Shown piece by piece: positions 24,887 to 37,349 of a stretch of 64,000 bases of DNA; the first letter of the stretch is position 1, and each line of letters starts with the position of its first letter. The stretch lies in NCBI GenBank assembly GCA_003024785.1, contig PUQB01000241.1, positions 93,857 to 157,856 of the forward strand, written 5' to 3'. The notes beneath the pieces were generated by a model. That model had not been told where the DNA came from and did not search any database. It was given only the letters and a program-made list of their open reading frames with translations. The DNA is from Selaginella tamariscina. Taxonomy: Eukaryota; Streptophyta; Lycopodiopsida; Selaginellales; Selaginellaceae. A program made the translations under genes and the position numbers.

Positions 24887-26818
24887 ATGGCACCGGATGA
24901 GGAGAAAAATCATTGCTGCTTTAAAGCAGTGCAGCAACGCAAAGGACTTGGAAGGCGGGAAAAAGGTACATCTGGATGCAGTTGCGGCTGGCTATCATAC
25001 TAACAAGTACGTAGCTGCTGCTTTGATCACAATGTACAGTAGTAATGCCGTGACACCCAGCGTGCACGGGAGGTGTTTGATAAGACGAGCCATAAGGATG
25101 TTGTTATGTGGACGTCCCTCATTCTTGGATACGTGGAGAATGGAGAGATGGTTGGCCTTAGACTTGTTTACGAACATTGACTGTGAGCCGGACCGTGTCA
25201 CATATATTGCTGCACTGAAGGCATGTGGAGGCTTGGCCAGTGGGAAACAATCACAAAAGCAGATTTTCCTGGAGAAAGGAATGGCCATTCACGAAGGACT
25301 GAGAGATCGAGGATTTGATTCCGACATAGTTGCAGAAAACACCTTGTTGGACATGTATTCCAAATGTGGCAGCATGCAGCGTGCACAACAGGTCTTCGAC
25401 GGGATGGTCCAAAAGAACGTCGTTACATGGACCTCTCTCATTCTTGGGTACGTGGAAAACGGGAATAGCTCAGTAGCTATGGATTTGTTTTCCAGAATGG
25501 ACTGTGAACCGAACCACGTTACATATGTTGCTGCACTCAAAGCATGTGCAGGCTTTGAGAAAGTTCCGAGAGACAGAGTTTCCTGGTGAAGGGCATATCC
25601 CTTCACAGACAGTTGAAAGATCGTGGTTTTGATGCCAACATATTAGTGGCAAATACATTGTTGGACATGTATTGCAAATGCGGAAGCATGCAGCGTGCTC
25701 GGCAGGTCTTCGACAGGGTTTTCCTAAGGATGTTATTACGTGGACGACTCTCATTCTCGGGTACGTGGAGAACGGGGAGAGCTCATTGGCTATGGACTTG
25801 TTCGCTAGCATGACTGCGAACCCAACTCTTTCACCTACGCTGCTGTAATCAAGGCATGTGCAAGCTTAGTTCGGAGAGTGATTCAGGGAAGCATATTTTT
25901 GGAGAAAGGAATAGCGTTTCACAGACGGCTCGGAGATCGTGGTTTTGCTTCTGGCCTAGTCCTCGGAAATAACTTGTTGGATATGTATGCCAAGTGCGTT
26001 GCATGCAGCGTGCTAGGAGGTCTTTGACAAGATGCGTCGTAAGGATGCTGTTTCGTGGACCTCTCTGATTCTTGGGTACGTGGAGAGTGGGGAAAGCTCA
26101 ATGGCCATTGACTTGTTCACACAGATTGACTGTGAACCAGACCATTTACATATGCTGCTGGACTAAAGGCATGCGGCAGCCTGGCTACACTACGGGCCGG
26201 ACAGGTAATTCATGCTAAAGTTTGCGAGCTTGGACTTGAACAAGATGAACTGCTGGCAACTGCATTGGTGGACTTCTATGCCAAGTGTGGAGCATGGATG
26301 CAGCTCAAGTATTGTTCAACAGCATGCGCTCGCCAACTATAGTCACTTGGACTTCCTTGATAAAAGGATATAGCTCGCTCGGGACTCGTCTCAGGTGTTT
26401 CGTCTAGCAAAGAGGACTCGAGAAGCTGGTCTAGAAATGGATGATATCACTCACATCTGTGTTCTTACGGCTTGCAGCCATGCGGGTCTGGTGGAGGAGG
26501 GTAAGAGGTACTTCGAGTCCATCCCAGGACAGCCAACTCTAGACCACTATACCTGCATGATTGACATGCTAGGTAGGGCAAACATGTTGGAGGAGGCGTT
26601 GTCAATTGCCAACAGCATGCCTTTTAAAGCGAACAGTGTCACTTGGAAAACTTTGCTAGCAGCATGCAGGAAATGGAAGAACTTAGAAGGGTAAAGTCGC
26701 TTTTGATGCATTAGTAGCTTCAGACAAAAGAGATGGAGCTGCATATGTACTGATGAGTGATGTCTATGGGAGCTTAGGCATGTGGCAAGATCAGGAGCAT
26801 ATTGATGCTGAGCAGTAA
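24887..26818 (+). CDS. PLS-class PPR protein, first of a tandem pair (frame broken)
   Basis: Reads as a PPR protein in shifting frames. The start is MAPDEE or, in the other frame, MRRKIIAALKQC. Then come about four copies of a module of roughly 100-110 residues: a block like LGYVENGxSxxAxDLFxxMDCEP, then VTYxAALKACAGL, then a loop before VANTLLDMYxKCGSMQRARQVF. The end, GRANMLEEALSIANSMPFKA and then AYVLMSDVYG, is E-domain-like, with no DYW. Motifs with WTSLILGYVENG are L/S type. At least six single-base frame breaks occur (for example near 25,050-25,140, 25,560, 25,720, 25,820, 26,000 and 26,290). It is either a decayed copy or error-rich sequence. The neighbour 50 bases downstream is a close paralogue. 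Confidence 0.75.
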
Positions 26819-26868
26819 ATGGTGTTCAAAAGCATATCTGACCAGCTCGTGATTTTAACGCGCTAACC

Positions 26869-29771
26869 ATGGGTGCAAGAAAAGGAGCGAATAGTGCTGC
26901 AGAATTTGTTGCAGCCCTGAAACGATGCAGCAAGACAAGGGACTTGCTAGGAGGGCAAAAGCTACATCGCGATGCAGTTGCGAACGGCTGTCACACTAAC
27001 AAGTACGTAGTGGCTGCCCTGATTAGAATGTATAGCAAATGCCGGAGCATGCCACTAGCACGGGAGGTATTTGACGGTACCACCTTTAGGAATGTTGTTA
27101 TGTGGACTTGCCTGCTCTGGGATACGTGGAGAATGGACAGAGGTCAGTAGCTATGGACTTGTTCTCAAGCATGGACTGTGAACCGGACAATGTCACTTAC
27201 GTTGCTGTGCTCAAGGCATGTGGAGGGCTGGCTATGGAGAAAGAGTTAGAGAAAGCACATTTTTCTGGACAAGGGGATTGCCATTCACAGAGAGCTCAAG
27301 GATCGAGGTTTCGATTGTGACATGTACGTAGCAAGCACCTTGTTGGATATGTACGGCAAATGCGGAGACATGCAGCGCGCTCGGCAGGTGTTTGATAGGA
27401 TGGTGTTTAAAGACGTTGTTACATGGAATTCTCTCATTCTGGGCTATGTTGATAACGGCTACAGCTCTTTGGCTGTGGACTTGCTTACAACTATGGACTG
27501 TGAACCTGACCGTGTGACATACATTATTGCGCTCAGAGCATTTGCAGGCTTAGCCAGTGATAAACAGTCGGAAAGGCAAAAATGTTTGGAAAAAGGCGTG
27601 ACCGTTCACATGCAGCTCAAATACCACGGGTTAGACTCCGACATAGTCGTTGCAAGCACCTTGCTGGACATGTACAGCAAATGCGGTAGCATGCAGCATG
27701 CTAGAGAAGTCTTCGAAAAGATGGTGGTTAAAGATGTTGTTACGTGGACTTGTATCATCCTAGGATACGTAGAGAATGGGAGGGCACGGTGGCGATGGAC
27801 TTGTTCGCCGCCATGGACTGCGAACCGAACCATTTGACATATGTTGCTGCGCTCAAGGCATGTGCATGCTTGGCTCCTGAGAGGCAGTTGGAAAAAGCGG
27901 TTGCCATTGAGAAACAGATCAAAGCTTTTGGACTCGGTTCTGACACGGTTGTAACAAACGCCTTACTGGACATGTATGGCAAATGCGGGTGCATGCAGGA
28001 CGCCCAGCGGATTTTTGACAACATGACTCGTAAAGGCGTGGTTACGTGGACTTCTCTCATTCTTGGATACGTGGAGAATGGGGAGAGCGCAGTCGCTCTG
28101 GACTTGTTCACAAGCATGGATTGCAAGCCAAACCATGTTACATATATTGCTGCACTCAAGGCGTGTGCAAGTTTGGCTGTAGAAACAGTCAGAAAAGCAG
28201 GTTGCACTTGAGAAAGGGATTTCCATTCACAGGCAGCTCAGAGGTCGCGGATTTGATAATGACATAGTTGTGGCAAACACCTTGCTGGACATGTACGGAA
28301 AATGCGGTAGCATGCATCATGCACGGGGTGTCTTCCATTGTATGATCAGTAAAGATGTTGTTTCATGGACTTCTTTCATTCTTGGATACGTGGAGAATGG
28401 GGAGAACGACGTAGCTTTGGACTTGTTTACTAGAATGGAGCGTGAACCGGACCGCGTTGCATATATTGCTGCGCTCAAGGCATGTGCCGGGTTGGCCGGT
28501 GAGTCAGTTTCAGAGAAGCAGATTTTCCTGGACAAAGGGACCGACATTCACAGGCGACTCAAAAACTCTGGACTCGATTCGGAGATCTTTGTTGCGAGCG
28601 CTCTACTGGACATGTACAGAAAATGTGGGGCCATCCGATATGCCCAGAATGTCTTCGACGAATGGTGCATAAGGACGTTGTTTTGTGGACGTCTCTCATT
28701 CTAGGATACGTGGAGAATGGGGAGAGTAGAATGGCCATGAACTTGTTCACCAACATGGACTGCCAACCCAACCATTTCACTTATATTGCCGTGATGAAAG
28801 CTTGTGCAAGCTTGGCTACCGAGAGTGAGTCAGAAAAGCAGATTTTCTGGAAAGGGGAATCACCATTCATAGACAGATCAAAGATCGTGGGTTCGATTCG
28901 GAAATAGCTGTAGCGAACACCTTGTTGGACATGTACGGAAGATTGGGATACATGGAGCGTGCTAGAGAGGCTTTTGAAAGCATGGTGTACAAGGATGTGG
29001 TTACGTGGACGTCTCTCATGCTTGGATACGTGGACAATGGGCAGAGTTTTGCTGCTATGGACTTGTTCGCCAGCATGGACTGTGAACCAAACCTCGTTAC
29101 ATATGTTGTTATATTGAAGGCATGTGGAAGCCTAGCTGCAGCACCAGTTGGTAAATTGGTTCATGCTAGAGTCTGCGAGGTTGGAGTGGAGCAAAATGAA
29201 GTGTTAGCAACTGCTTTGATGGACTTTTACGGCAAGTGTGGCTGCATGGCCACAGCGCAGGTGTTGTTTGACAGCATGCACCATCCAAATATATTTCCTG
29301 GACTTCCTTGATGGGTGGATATAGCTCAGTTGGTGACTCTGTTCACGTGTTTAGCTTAACCAAGAAGATTGTGGAAGCTGGTTTAAAACTGAATGACAAC
29401 ACGTTCATCTATCTTCTTACAACTTGCAGCCATATGGGTCTGGTGAAGGAGGGTAGGATGTACTTTGAGGACATGATGAAATGTGGTATCAATCCAACAC
29501 GGGAGCACTACACTTGCATGGTCGACATGCTGGGCAGAGCTAACATGTTGAATGAAGCCTTATCATCATTAGGAGCATGCCGTTTGAAGCTAATGCAGTC
29601 ACCTGGACAACCTTGTTAGGGGCTTGCAACAAATGCAACAACCTCCAAGTGGCCAAACTGGCTTTCGATTCATTGACCTCTGGCAGCACAACAGATGCAG
29701 CTCCCTATGTACTCATGAGTGACATGTTGAGCATGTGGCATCATAGGCAGCGGGTGGAAGCCGAAAGATAG
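26869..29771 (+). CDS. PLS-class PPR protein, second of a tandem pair (frame broken)
   Basis: Starts MGARKGANSAAEFVAALKRC and repeats the same module of about 100-110 residues about six times before an E-like end (GRANMLNEALS, then AAPYVLMSDM, stop at 29771). Modules are very alike (MDCEPDRVTYIxALKACAGL, IHxQLKxxGLDSDIVVASTL, LDMYGKCGSMxxARxVF), pointing to expansion by duplication of whole P-L-S triplets inside the gene. Frame breaks of one base lie near 27,120, 27,260, 27,780, 28,190, 28,665, 28,850, 29,295 and 29,570. Such proteins pick organellar RNA sites, often for C-to-U editing; with no DYW domain this one would need a partner deaminase. It shares origin with the gene just upstream. 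Confidence 0.78.
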
Positions 29772-30227
29772 GCAAAGCAGGGCCGTATTTCTTGAGTTGT
29801 ATATTGCATGCACTTTGAAACAAATCATACTTACCACTGAACGACACAAACACATGCTTCCATTTTAAAATTTTGACCCGAACTTGATTTTGTATTTCAG
29901 AGTAAAAGAAACTATAAAGAAATCTTATTAAACAAACTTAATATCAAATTTTAGACTCTTTTTGACAAGGGATAATTAAACCATTTTTTATTCTTTTTAA
30001 AATGTGACATACCAATTCATGCATGCTTCGTTGGAGTTGTTACAGGAGAATTCAACTAAGGGTAGTAGTATTAATCAATCGTTCCATTGGTAATTGATAA
30101 AGCACCATTAATACTATTCAAATGTCTGGATAGTGCATTTTGATTAGTCATCAGATTCTAGATGATAACTCAAAAATAATGACCTTTTGATCTTCAGTAA
30201 CTTGAGAAGCCGTTGTTGAAACTTAGC
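29772..30227. other. Intergenic, AT-rich
   Basis: Follows the second PPR stop and includes its 3' trailer. No coding, RNA or transposon feature is visible before the solo LTR target site at 30228. Confidence 0.4.
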
Positions 30228-30232
30228 AATAA

Positions 30233-32301
30233 TGTTAGAGTTTTAACCTGAAGGGACAACACGTGACTGCCAAGTGGCCATTCGCATCATTACCATGTGT
30301 GAGCAATGCTAAGTCTTCTAAGATAACCCTAAGAGTCTTACTCAGAGGCTCAATTAAGCAGAAGACTCAGAGTCCTACCCTAAGTCCCTCCCCTGAACCC
30401 TAGAGGATAACCCGAGTAGACTTTAAGATCCTGTCCTAGTAGACCTAGACAGGCTCATGCCCTAACCCCACAAAAGATATGTGTCTCACACATACCCCCA
30501 TGACAGAGCTAAGGCATCGTCACTTACCCCTCAAGGAATCACCCTCATCCAGGAGTACAATCCCTTTAGGGTGACAAGGGGTACCTTGAACCACAACTAA
30601 CCCTTAAGGGTTTGAGTGGCCAAATCATACCTTAGACATAGGGTTAGTACTTAATGAGGACACGAGTGTTCTACTAAGCAAACTCCCTAAGGCTAAGTTT
30701 GGATAACCCTAAGTACATGACCTTGTGAGTGTCTCATGATAGGGCTCTTACTAATGAGCTTAGATTGTTCAACCCTTAAATCCTAAGAGAACACCCCTTA
30801 GCTAGGTGTGCCAAAGCACACCTAGTTACGAACCTAACCTCCCTTGAGCGAATGCTCAAAGTTTAGTCACCATGTATGTTTTTAGAGTATCCAACCCTTA
30901 ACAATAAACCCATGACACAACCCCAAAGGAGTGCCTCGGGCGTTGTAATCGTGTGACGTTTAGCCCGTGTCACATCTCCATGTGACACTGCCTTCCACGA
31001 TGTGGGCTATCATGCCATAGCCCTTTAGATTCGAAAGTTGCACCAAGTGCCACAAACGTGGCCCCTAAATGCAAACTCTAGAACCCCTTAGTGAAACCCT
31101 CAAGAATTGGTAATGTGAACCTATCAAACAAGATCCCATGCCCACAGTTGGACAAGGACATAGATATGCCTTGCTTGGCCGTGAGTGCTACACCTAGCTT
31201 GACGTGGAGGAGGAGGCTGGAGACAAGCCTATACCTCTGCCTCTTGGAACGTGCAATCCAATAAGACCTCCCAGACATGGATTCGCCAACGTTAAGGGTG
31301 TGCTACCCCGAAGGTGGGTGTCAGAGTTTTTACCTGGTGCCAAAAAGGCAACTTGCCAGGTGCCAACCATGGAATCCCCTATCCAAAACCCCACGGAATC
31401 TGGTAAAATAACCCATATTAGGAACCCAAGCCTTAGGAACTCAAACCCCTCACTGACTAAGTCCACGAATGAGACTCACCTTGTGAATCAGGATACACAG
31501 ACTAGCCGAGCCTTAGGTGTTGTTCCTAGCTTGGCGTGGTTGAGGCGGCCGGAGCAAGGCCTCAACTACTAGTTTTGCGGAACGTGAACTCGGGCAATGC
31601 CTTTAAGCTTGCGAGCAAGTTTTCGAACCAAAGAATCTGACTAACTCCTTGGAAGTGACGTGCCCCTATCTCAAAGGCAAGATCCTGTCAATGATAAGGA
31701 TAGTCTAACCCTAGGGTGGGTTGTACCCCTGTCGTGTGGAAGTTTGGGCGGCACAACGGAGGGTTGCACCTTGACGACACAAGCTTAGCTTGCACCAGTA
31801 GGAGTTAACGAGCTCTCTTTTAACCCAGGAAGCCTCACTACATATACTCTACCTTATTTATGTGATGGACCCCCTTATGGGTTGGCACTAAATTAGCTAG
31901 CCCCTTATTAAGTTAATGAGAGAGTGTTTAACTTAGCCTAACTCTAACCCTAAAACCCTACCCAAGGGGGTGGGGTATTTAGGGCGTGAGTTAGGGCAAT
32001 CCTAGGGTTAGGTCAACCCTAGGGGTGTTCCTAACCTTACTAAACACGCCAAACTCATCTACATTAACCAATCAGCCTAACTAGGACGTCAAAATTGGGG
32101 GTGGGTTTCTAGAAGGTAAATTCTAGCTTCGCATAGAGTTTTCTGCAAATACCTAATGACACCCAGCCGAACCATCACCAGATACCCAAGTGCACTAAGT
32201 GGCCTGTTTACTACTACATCTAAGGTCCATCAACATAGTACAGTAGGTAACAACAATCAATGTCCAAAGTAAAGGGTTGAGTCATAATAAAAACTATGAC
32301 A
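30233..32301 (-). repeat. Composite solo LTR, reverse orientation
   Basis: Reads TGTTAGAG at the left and CTATGACA at the right, both expected LTR ends in reverse. It is flanked by the 5-base direct repeat AATAA (30228-30232 and 32302-32306). The left part (30233-31317) is the 3' half of the type-1 LTR. At 31318 a second LTR end (TGTCAGAGTTTTTACC) begins and the rest (31318-32301) is a full type-2 LTR like 34462-35344. Read on the minus strand it is a whole type-2 LTR followed directly by a type-1 3' half. Unequal recombination between LTRs is the simplest origin. Confidence 0.78.
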
Positions 32302-32309
32302 AATAAATT

Positions 32310-33900
32310 GCAGACCACAATCACTGACAATGTTGTCAAGGAGTTCGTGTAGTCAAAAAGCGTCCTTTATAACTAAGTCATTTGTCTTTTCATTGGAGAT
32401 AATCTTTGTACATGGTAGGAAGTCCATCGAGATGCAAGACCAAGGGGTTATTGGAGTTAGAAGGAGACCATATGGGCAATGATGAGGAATTTTAAGCAAG
32501 CTCAGATGTCACAAATACAAAATAACTTTTCCACCGATTGGTGTAGTCGGGGCCACCAATAATTCTAACTGATTAGTTCCACTATTTTTGTAACAGCAAA
32601 GTGACCAACAAGCAAAGTGTTGTGACAAGACGATAGCACTTGAAGTCGAGTGTCACCTGGTGGAACATACACCAAGTTGTTATAGAGAAGCAGACTATTG
32701 GCAAATCAAAACAGATTGTAGTCGGGTCGTGAGATGAACAAACTGTTATCTACGAGGTGACTCAAGATATATCGAGCCAACAAATCAGAGACAAGTTCAT
32801 AATAGATAATGTTAAGAAGGCCAAAGTCGAAGGGTGCAACATGAATAGTGAGTGCTTGGAGGCATTCGGAACCAATTACCACTTACTTTTGTTAGTCAAA
32901 TTCAACGTCATTAGCATGCGGTGCCAAATTAGTTCATCGTGAATAGCTTGGACTTGTTAGAATTGCCTCCATGTTCTATATTTATAAATATATAAGTTTG
33001 AGGTCACACGTACACACACACACACACACACCACTTCATGTATGTTGCTTAGGGAGACTGAGGTTTATTTGTTAGCTTTGAAGCTATTATAAGAGTTCAT
33101 GTCTCCTAATACATACATCATTTAAATAATTTAAAATAAACACATGCTTATTTATTTTACCTCCATTCACTTACGAGTCCAGGCTAGTGGATACATGATT
33201 ATTCATCAAGCATAATTCAACATATCAGAGAAATGATTAACATCTGGCTTTAGGGGGTATGGGAGTTTTGCATTTGTGTGTTCTTGGAATACCCTCTCAA
33301 GCTCCACTCTCACTTTTGACATGCTTAAAGACTTAAAGTGCACTTCTGCATTGTTAATCTCTAGGTATTTGCCTCATGCAACCACATTTCCAGCTTCATT
33401 GAGAAGTTCAAGCTTCTATGAATGCTCAAAAGGTGCAACCTCATCCTAATAGATGAATATATATATATATATTATATATATATATGCACTATAAACATAA
33501 TATTACTTAGTCACTATGTTCATCTCCAATGGGTTCATCAAGAGTTTGAATTGTTATGGGTTGATCAAAAGAACACTTCTTCAACTTAACAAACAATCCA
33601 TATTCTTGCCACATATGTTGATTATGTTTGCCTTGAGATTTGTAAGAAATTAAGATGTCGTCAAAGTTAATTTAGAATGCTGCAAAAAACATTGTTATCC
33701 ATGTGCTGAAAAACTTATAGAACATTTATTAATTCATCATTGTATACTCAAAATGTTCACAATGGGTGTAGAATGCCGTATTCCACTCGTTGCCTTGATA
33801 GATGCAAATCATGTTATTGACAAATGCGGATCAAGTGAAACCAATCAATGCAAGAATGGATGAACATATAGCGCAACCTTGAAGAGCTTGTATTCTATTC
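32310..33900 (-). mobile_element. Ty3-type pol remnants, reverse strand
   Basis: Minus-strand reading gives an integrase-like piece at about 32,310-32,480 (ISMDFLP and further on NIVSDCG, resembling the family's SMDF and IVSDRG blocks). It also gives a reverse-transcriptase piece at about 33,540-33,720 (FDDILISYKSQG and LFVKLKKCSF). Both are broken by stops and shifts. The pieces lie next to the composite LTR but in scrambled order, so this is an old, rearranged element. CA and TA microsatellites lie at about 33,011-33,032 and 33,460-33,485. Confidence 0.55.
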
Positions 33901-34461
33901 ACTACAAAGCTTGAGGGGTATTGGTGTAAGTGCTATTTGAAGAGGAAGGAGCCATTGCTAAAGAAGCCACAATATTGAAGTGAATTTGCATCTGAATTGT
34001 AGATGTACTAATTTGATAGAAATAAACAAACTTATGTTTGATGAGTATATGATAGTCCCAAAAAACAACAAGGTGATACTTGCATAGTTGACTAGGAATA
34101 CAAGGATGAGGGAGGTGCACAATATGGTTGACAATGGGACAAGAGCTCACTTTTGATGACATTATGCACGTACCAAAACTTTGATGAAACCTAAATGCAT
34201 GTTGTAATTAAAATGGGCATGTCTATAATCCCATTTCTTAATAATTAGTGATTTAATTAGTAATTTTTAATATTAAAGGTATATATGTTAATGATAGAAT
34301 ATTCTTTAGAACATTCTATTTTGTAATTGACCCTTTAATAAATTATGGCATTGGTGGACAAAAAATTGATAACATATAAAAGTAGAAGGTATTAAATTAT
34401 ATAATATATTATATTTAAGATTGTATGGTCTAATATAAATGTTATAAGAGCAGAGAGATAC
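33901..34461. other. AT-rich spacer, nothing recognised
   Basis: Very AT-rich DNA left of the hybrid element. An 86-codon minus-strand open frame (33902-34162) has no recognisable domain. Confidence 0.35.
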
Positions 34462-35344
34462 TATGATAGTTTTTACTATGACCTCACCCTTTACTTTGGG
34501 GTTTGATTATTGTTACCTACTGAGTTGTGTGACAAACCCTAGATGTAGTAGGAAAGAGGCCCACTTAGTGCACTTAGGTATCTTGTAATGGTCCGGCCAG
34601 GTGTCATTAGGTATTTGTAAGTGACTCTAGGCGAAGTTGAACTTACCTTCTAAAAAACTTTCCCCTAGTTTAGGATTTAATAAGCTTGTTAGGGACACCC
34701 TAGGGCTGCCATAAACCCATGCCCAGGGGTTAGGTTTAGGGTTAGGTTCATCTCTTTCTGGCATTTTTGTGCCAGCCCACTTACTCATTTAGGAAAACAG
34801 GGGGGAGGGTCCATCACATAATTAAGGTAGAGTATATGTAGTGAGGCTTTCTAGGTTCAAAAGAGAGCTTGTTAACTTCTTATCAATGCAAGCTAAGCTT
34901 GTGCGCAACCCTCTCTTGTGTAGCCCCAACTTCCACACAACAGCGGTACGTCCCACCTTTGGGTTAGACTATCCTTATTGTTGGTAGGATCTTGCCTTTG
35001 TGACCAGGTATGTCACTTTAAGGATTTAGTTAAATTCCTTGGTCCAAAAACCTTCTCGCAAGCTCAAAGGCATTGGTTAAGTTCACGTTCAAAACAACAG
35101 TGGTTGAGGCCTTGCTCAGGCCGCCTCAACCATGGCAAGCTAAGAATGATACATGTAGCTCGGTTGGTATGTGTATCCTGATTCACAAGGTGAGTCTCGT
35201 TCGTGGACTTGGTCATCTGGGAGTTTAAGTTCCTAAGGGTTGGTTCTTAATATAGGTTACTTTACCAGATTTTGTGGGTTTCTAGAGAGGGGATTTCATG
35301 GTTGGCATCTGGCAAGCTGCCTTTGTGGCAAAAAACTCTACCAA
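34462..35344 (+). repeat. Type-2 LTR (5' LTR of the hybrid element)
   Basis: Starts TATGATAGTTTTTACTATGA and ends AAAACTCTACCA. Its first half follows the type-1 LTR, but from about 34,980 the 3' half is unrelated and it is half the length. The same type-2 LTR recurs in reverse at 31318-32301. Confidence 0.75.
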
Positions 35345-35346
35345 TT

Positions 35347-35358
35347 GGTATCAGAGCA
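35347..35358 (+). promoter_or_regulatory. Primer-binding site, initiator tRNA-Met
   Basis: TGGTATCAGAGC, the usual plant Ty3/Copia primer site, two bases after the end of the type-2 LTR. Confidence 0.85.
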
Positions 35359-35649
35359 ATTCTCTGTGGTCAGTATGTCAAAAGGGTTTCAGTGTTTAGA
35401 TAACTCTAAATTCTTGAGCTATTCTATATTTTGGTTGACATGTCTGTATTCTGTGCAGAGAGTTGATTTTGTGAATTATCAATCTTCAAAAACACTTACA
35501 CAATGAGTCAATGTGAGATTCTAGGTATGTTCAAAAGTTTTAGTTCAAGCTGATGTGTGTGGGTGTATAACTTTCCAACTTCATAGGGAATATCCAAGCA
35601 TATCTTGAGTGTTGAAACTAGGGTTCAATATGATAAGCAAGAGAAAGCA

Positions 35650-36880
35650 ACTAGAGCATGAGGCATAGAGGTTATCGCAAAGGCTCAAAATAAGGAGATA
35701 AATGAAGTTTCTAGGTCGACACCTAGAGTTAGGCAATAGCTTGGTTGGTGAAAAATAATGATGGATGCTCTAAACAAACTTTGAGGGGATATTTTAGAGT
35801 TAAACTATCGAATCGGTAATGTTGCTGATCGAATTCAAGCAGTTACCATATTCTTAAATATTCCACAAATCAAACACACGAAGAAAGAAGAAGAAGCATG
35901 ATTCAGAGTCATGTTCATCTAAATCGAATTATTTGGTAGATGAAGGTGGTAGAAGTCCTAGTAAATTCAAGCTAGTCAAGCCTTTGGAATTTATGGGTTC
36001 AAAAGACTACAAAATTCTAAATGACTGGTTTATATGATATGGAAAGTTATTTTGAGGCTACTTTGTGAAAAAGATAGAAAAGGTTGTGTGTGCCAAGCAA
36101 TTTCTCAAAGAAGTTAAGACTTGGTGGCGAATAGTTGAAGGTGAATATTAATATTGAAAATAATTGGAAACACATGAAAAAGGAGATTAAAAAGCAGTAT
36201 ATGCCGAATGAGGCAGCTTGTAAACAAGGAGTTCGAGGAAACTTAGTGGAGCATGTTTATCGATTTGAAAGTGTATGGCGTTTGGTCCCAAACATGAGTG
36301 ATGATGAAACTCAAAGTTGCTTCATGACTAGCTTGAATGAGAAGACGCGAAAGGAAATCGTTAAGGCACAAGGCAATAAGCAATTAGAAATGTTAGGAGG
36401 CAACTCAAAAGGTTGCTTATGGCATGTCATTAAAATACTTGTACAATAAGGGTGAGGAAGCAAAACCTAAATCAAGGAGTTTTTCTCCGAAGTCTGGGTT
36501 TATAAGGTTTGATATACGACCAAATCAATTACCATCAATCTGAAGTGCAAGTCCCTTTATTGGTAGTTCCAAGTTTTTAGATACATCAAAACCCATCGGA
36601 TCTCGGAAATCGTTAGTGTTACCACTACCTCAGCAGGCCAAGGGCTCGACTCCAAAGTCTACTCCCTTGCAGCTGCAGGTGGGGTTCTAAAATGTTATAA
36701 TTGCAACAAACTTGATCATTATACTAGAGAATGTCGGGCACCCTCACAACAATTGGGTCATTTCAAGGTGATGGTAGAAGAAAAAGTTGCTGAACCTGAA
36801 ACACTTGAAGATCTAAAAGACGAGTCAGAAGAGGTAATGTTTTATCAGACACAACCTGCCTTATTCGCTACTTAAGACAA
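35650..36880 (+). pseudogene. Decayed Ty3-type gag
   Basis: A gag capsid-like stretch (36135-36449 is open for 104 codons, including KKEIKKQYMPNEAA and LVEHVYRFESVWRL) is followed by a CCHC zinc knuckle at 36693-36734 (CYNCNKLDHYTREC). Stops and shifts break the frame on both sides. It would package the element RNA in virus-like particles if intact. Confidence 0.7.
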
Positions 36881-37349
36881 AACTGATCCTTTGATATATT
36901 TAATAAGAAGGATACGAGGGGACTGAGTCCAAATGATTTGATATTGGAGCAACATACAATTTCATATTGACTCGCCGATTGAATTTGAATGTAATAAAGA
37001 TGTGTAAAATAAAGATCAATTTTAGCAAAGGTTTTCAAAATATAATAATATAACAAGGCAGTTCCTATCCAAATCAAAAGTTGAAAGGCTAAGCTAGACT
37101 TAGTTATCTTGAATATAACGGGGTTTGACTTTGTGTTGAGTATGGAATGGTTTTATAAACATATAGTCGAAATAAGGGGCTCCAGAGATAATCAAATCAT
37201 GCTTGCAGTAGACAAAGGGGACATTAGAAAAACGACGCTCAAGATGAAAACACTAACTGATAAGAATTGAAATCCTATGTTTCTTACCTTAACTCAATTG
37301 CATAAAGCAGTTAAACATTAGGAATGTGTATTTCTTGCAATGGTTTTGA

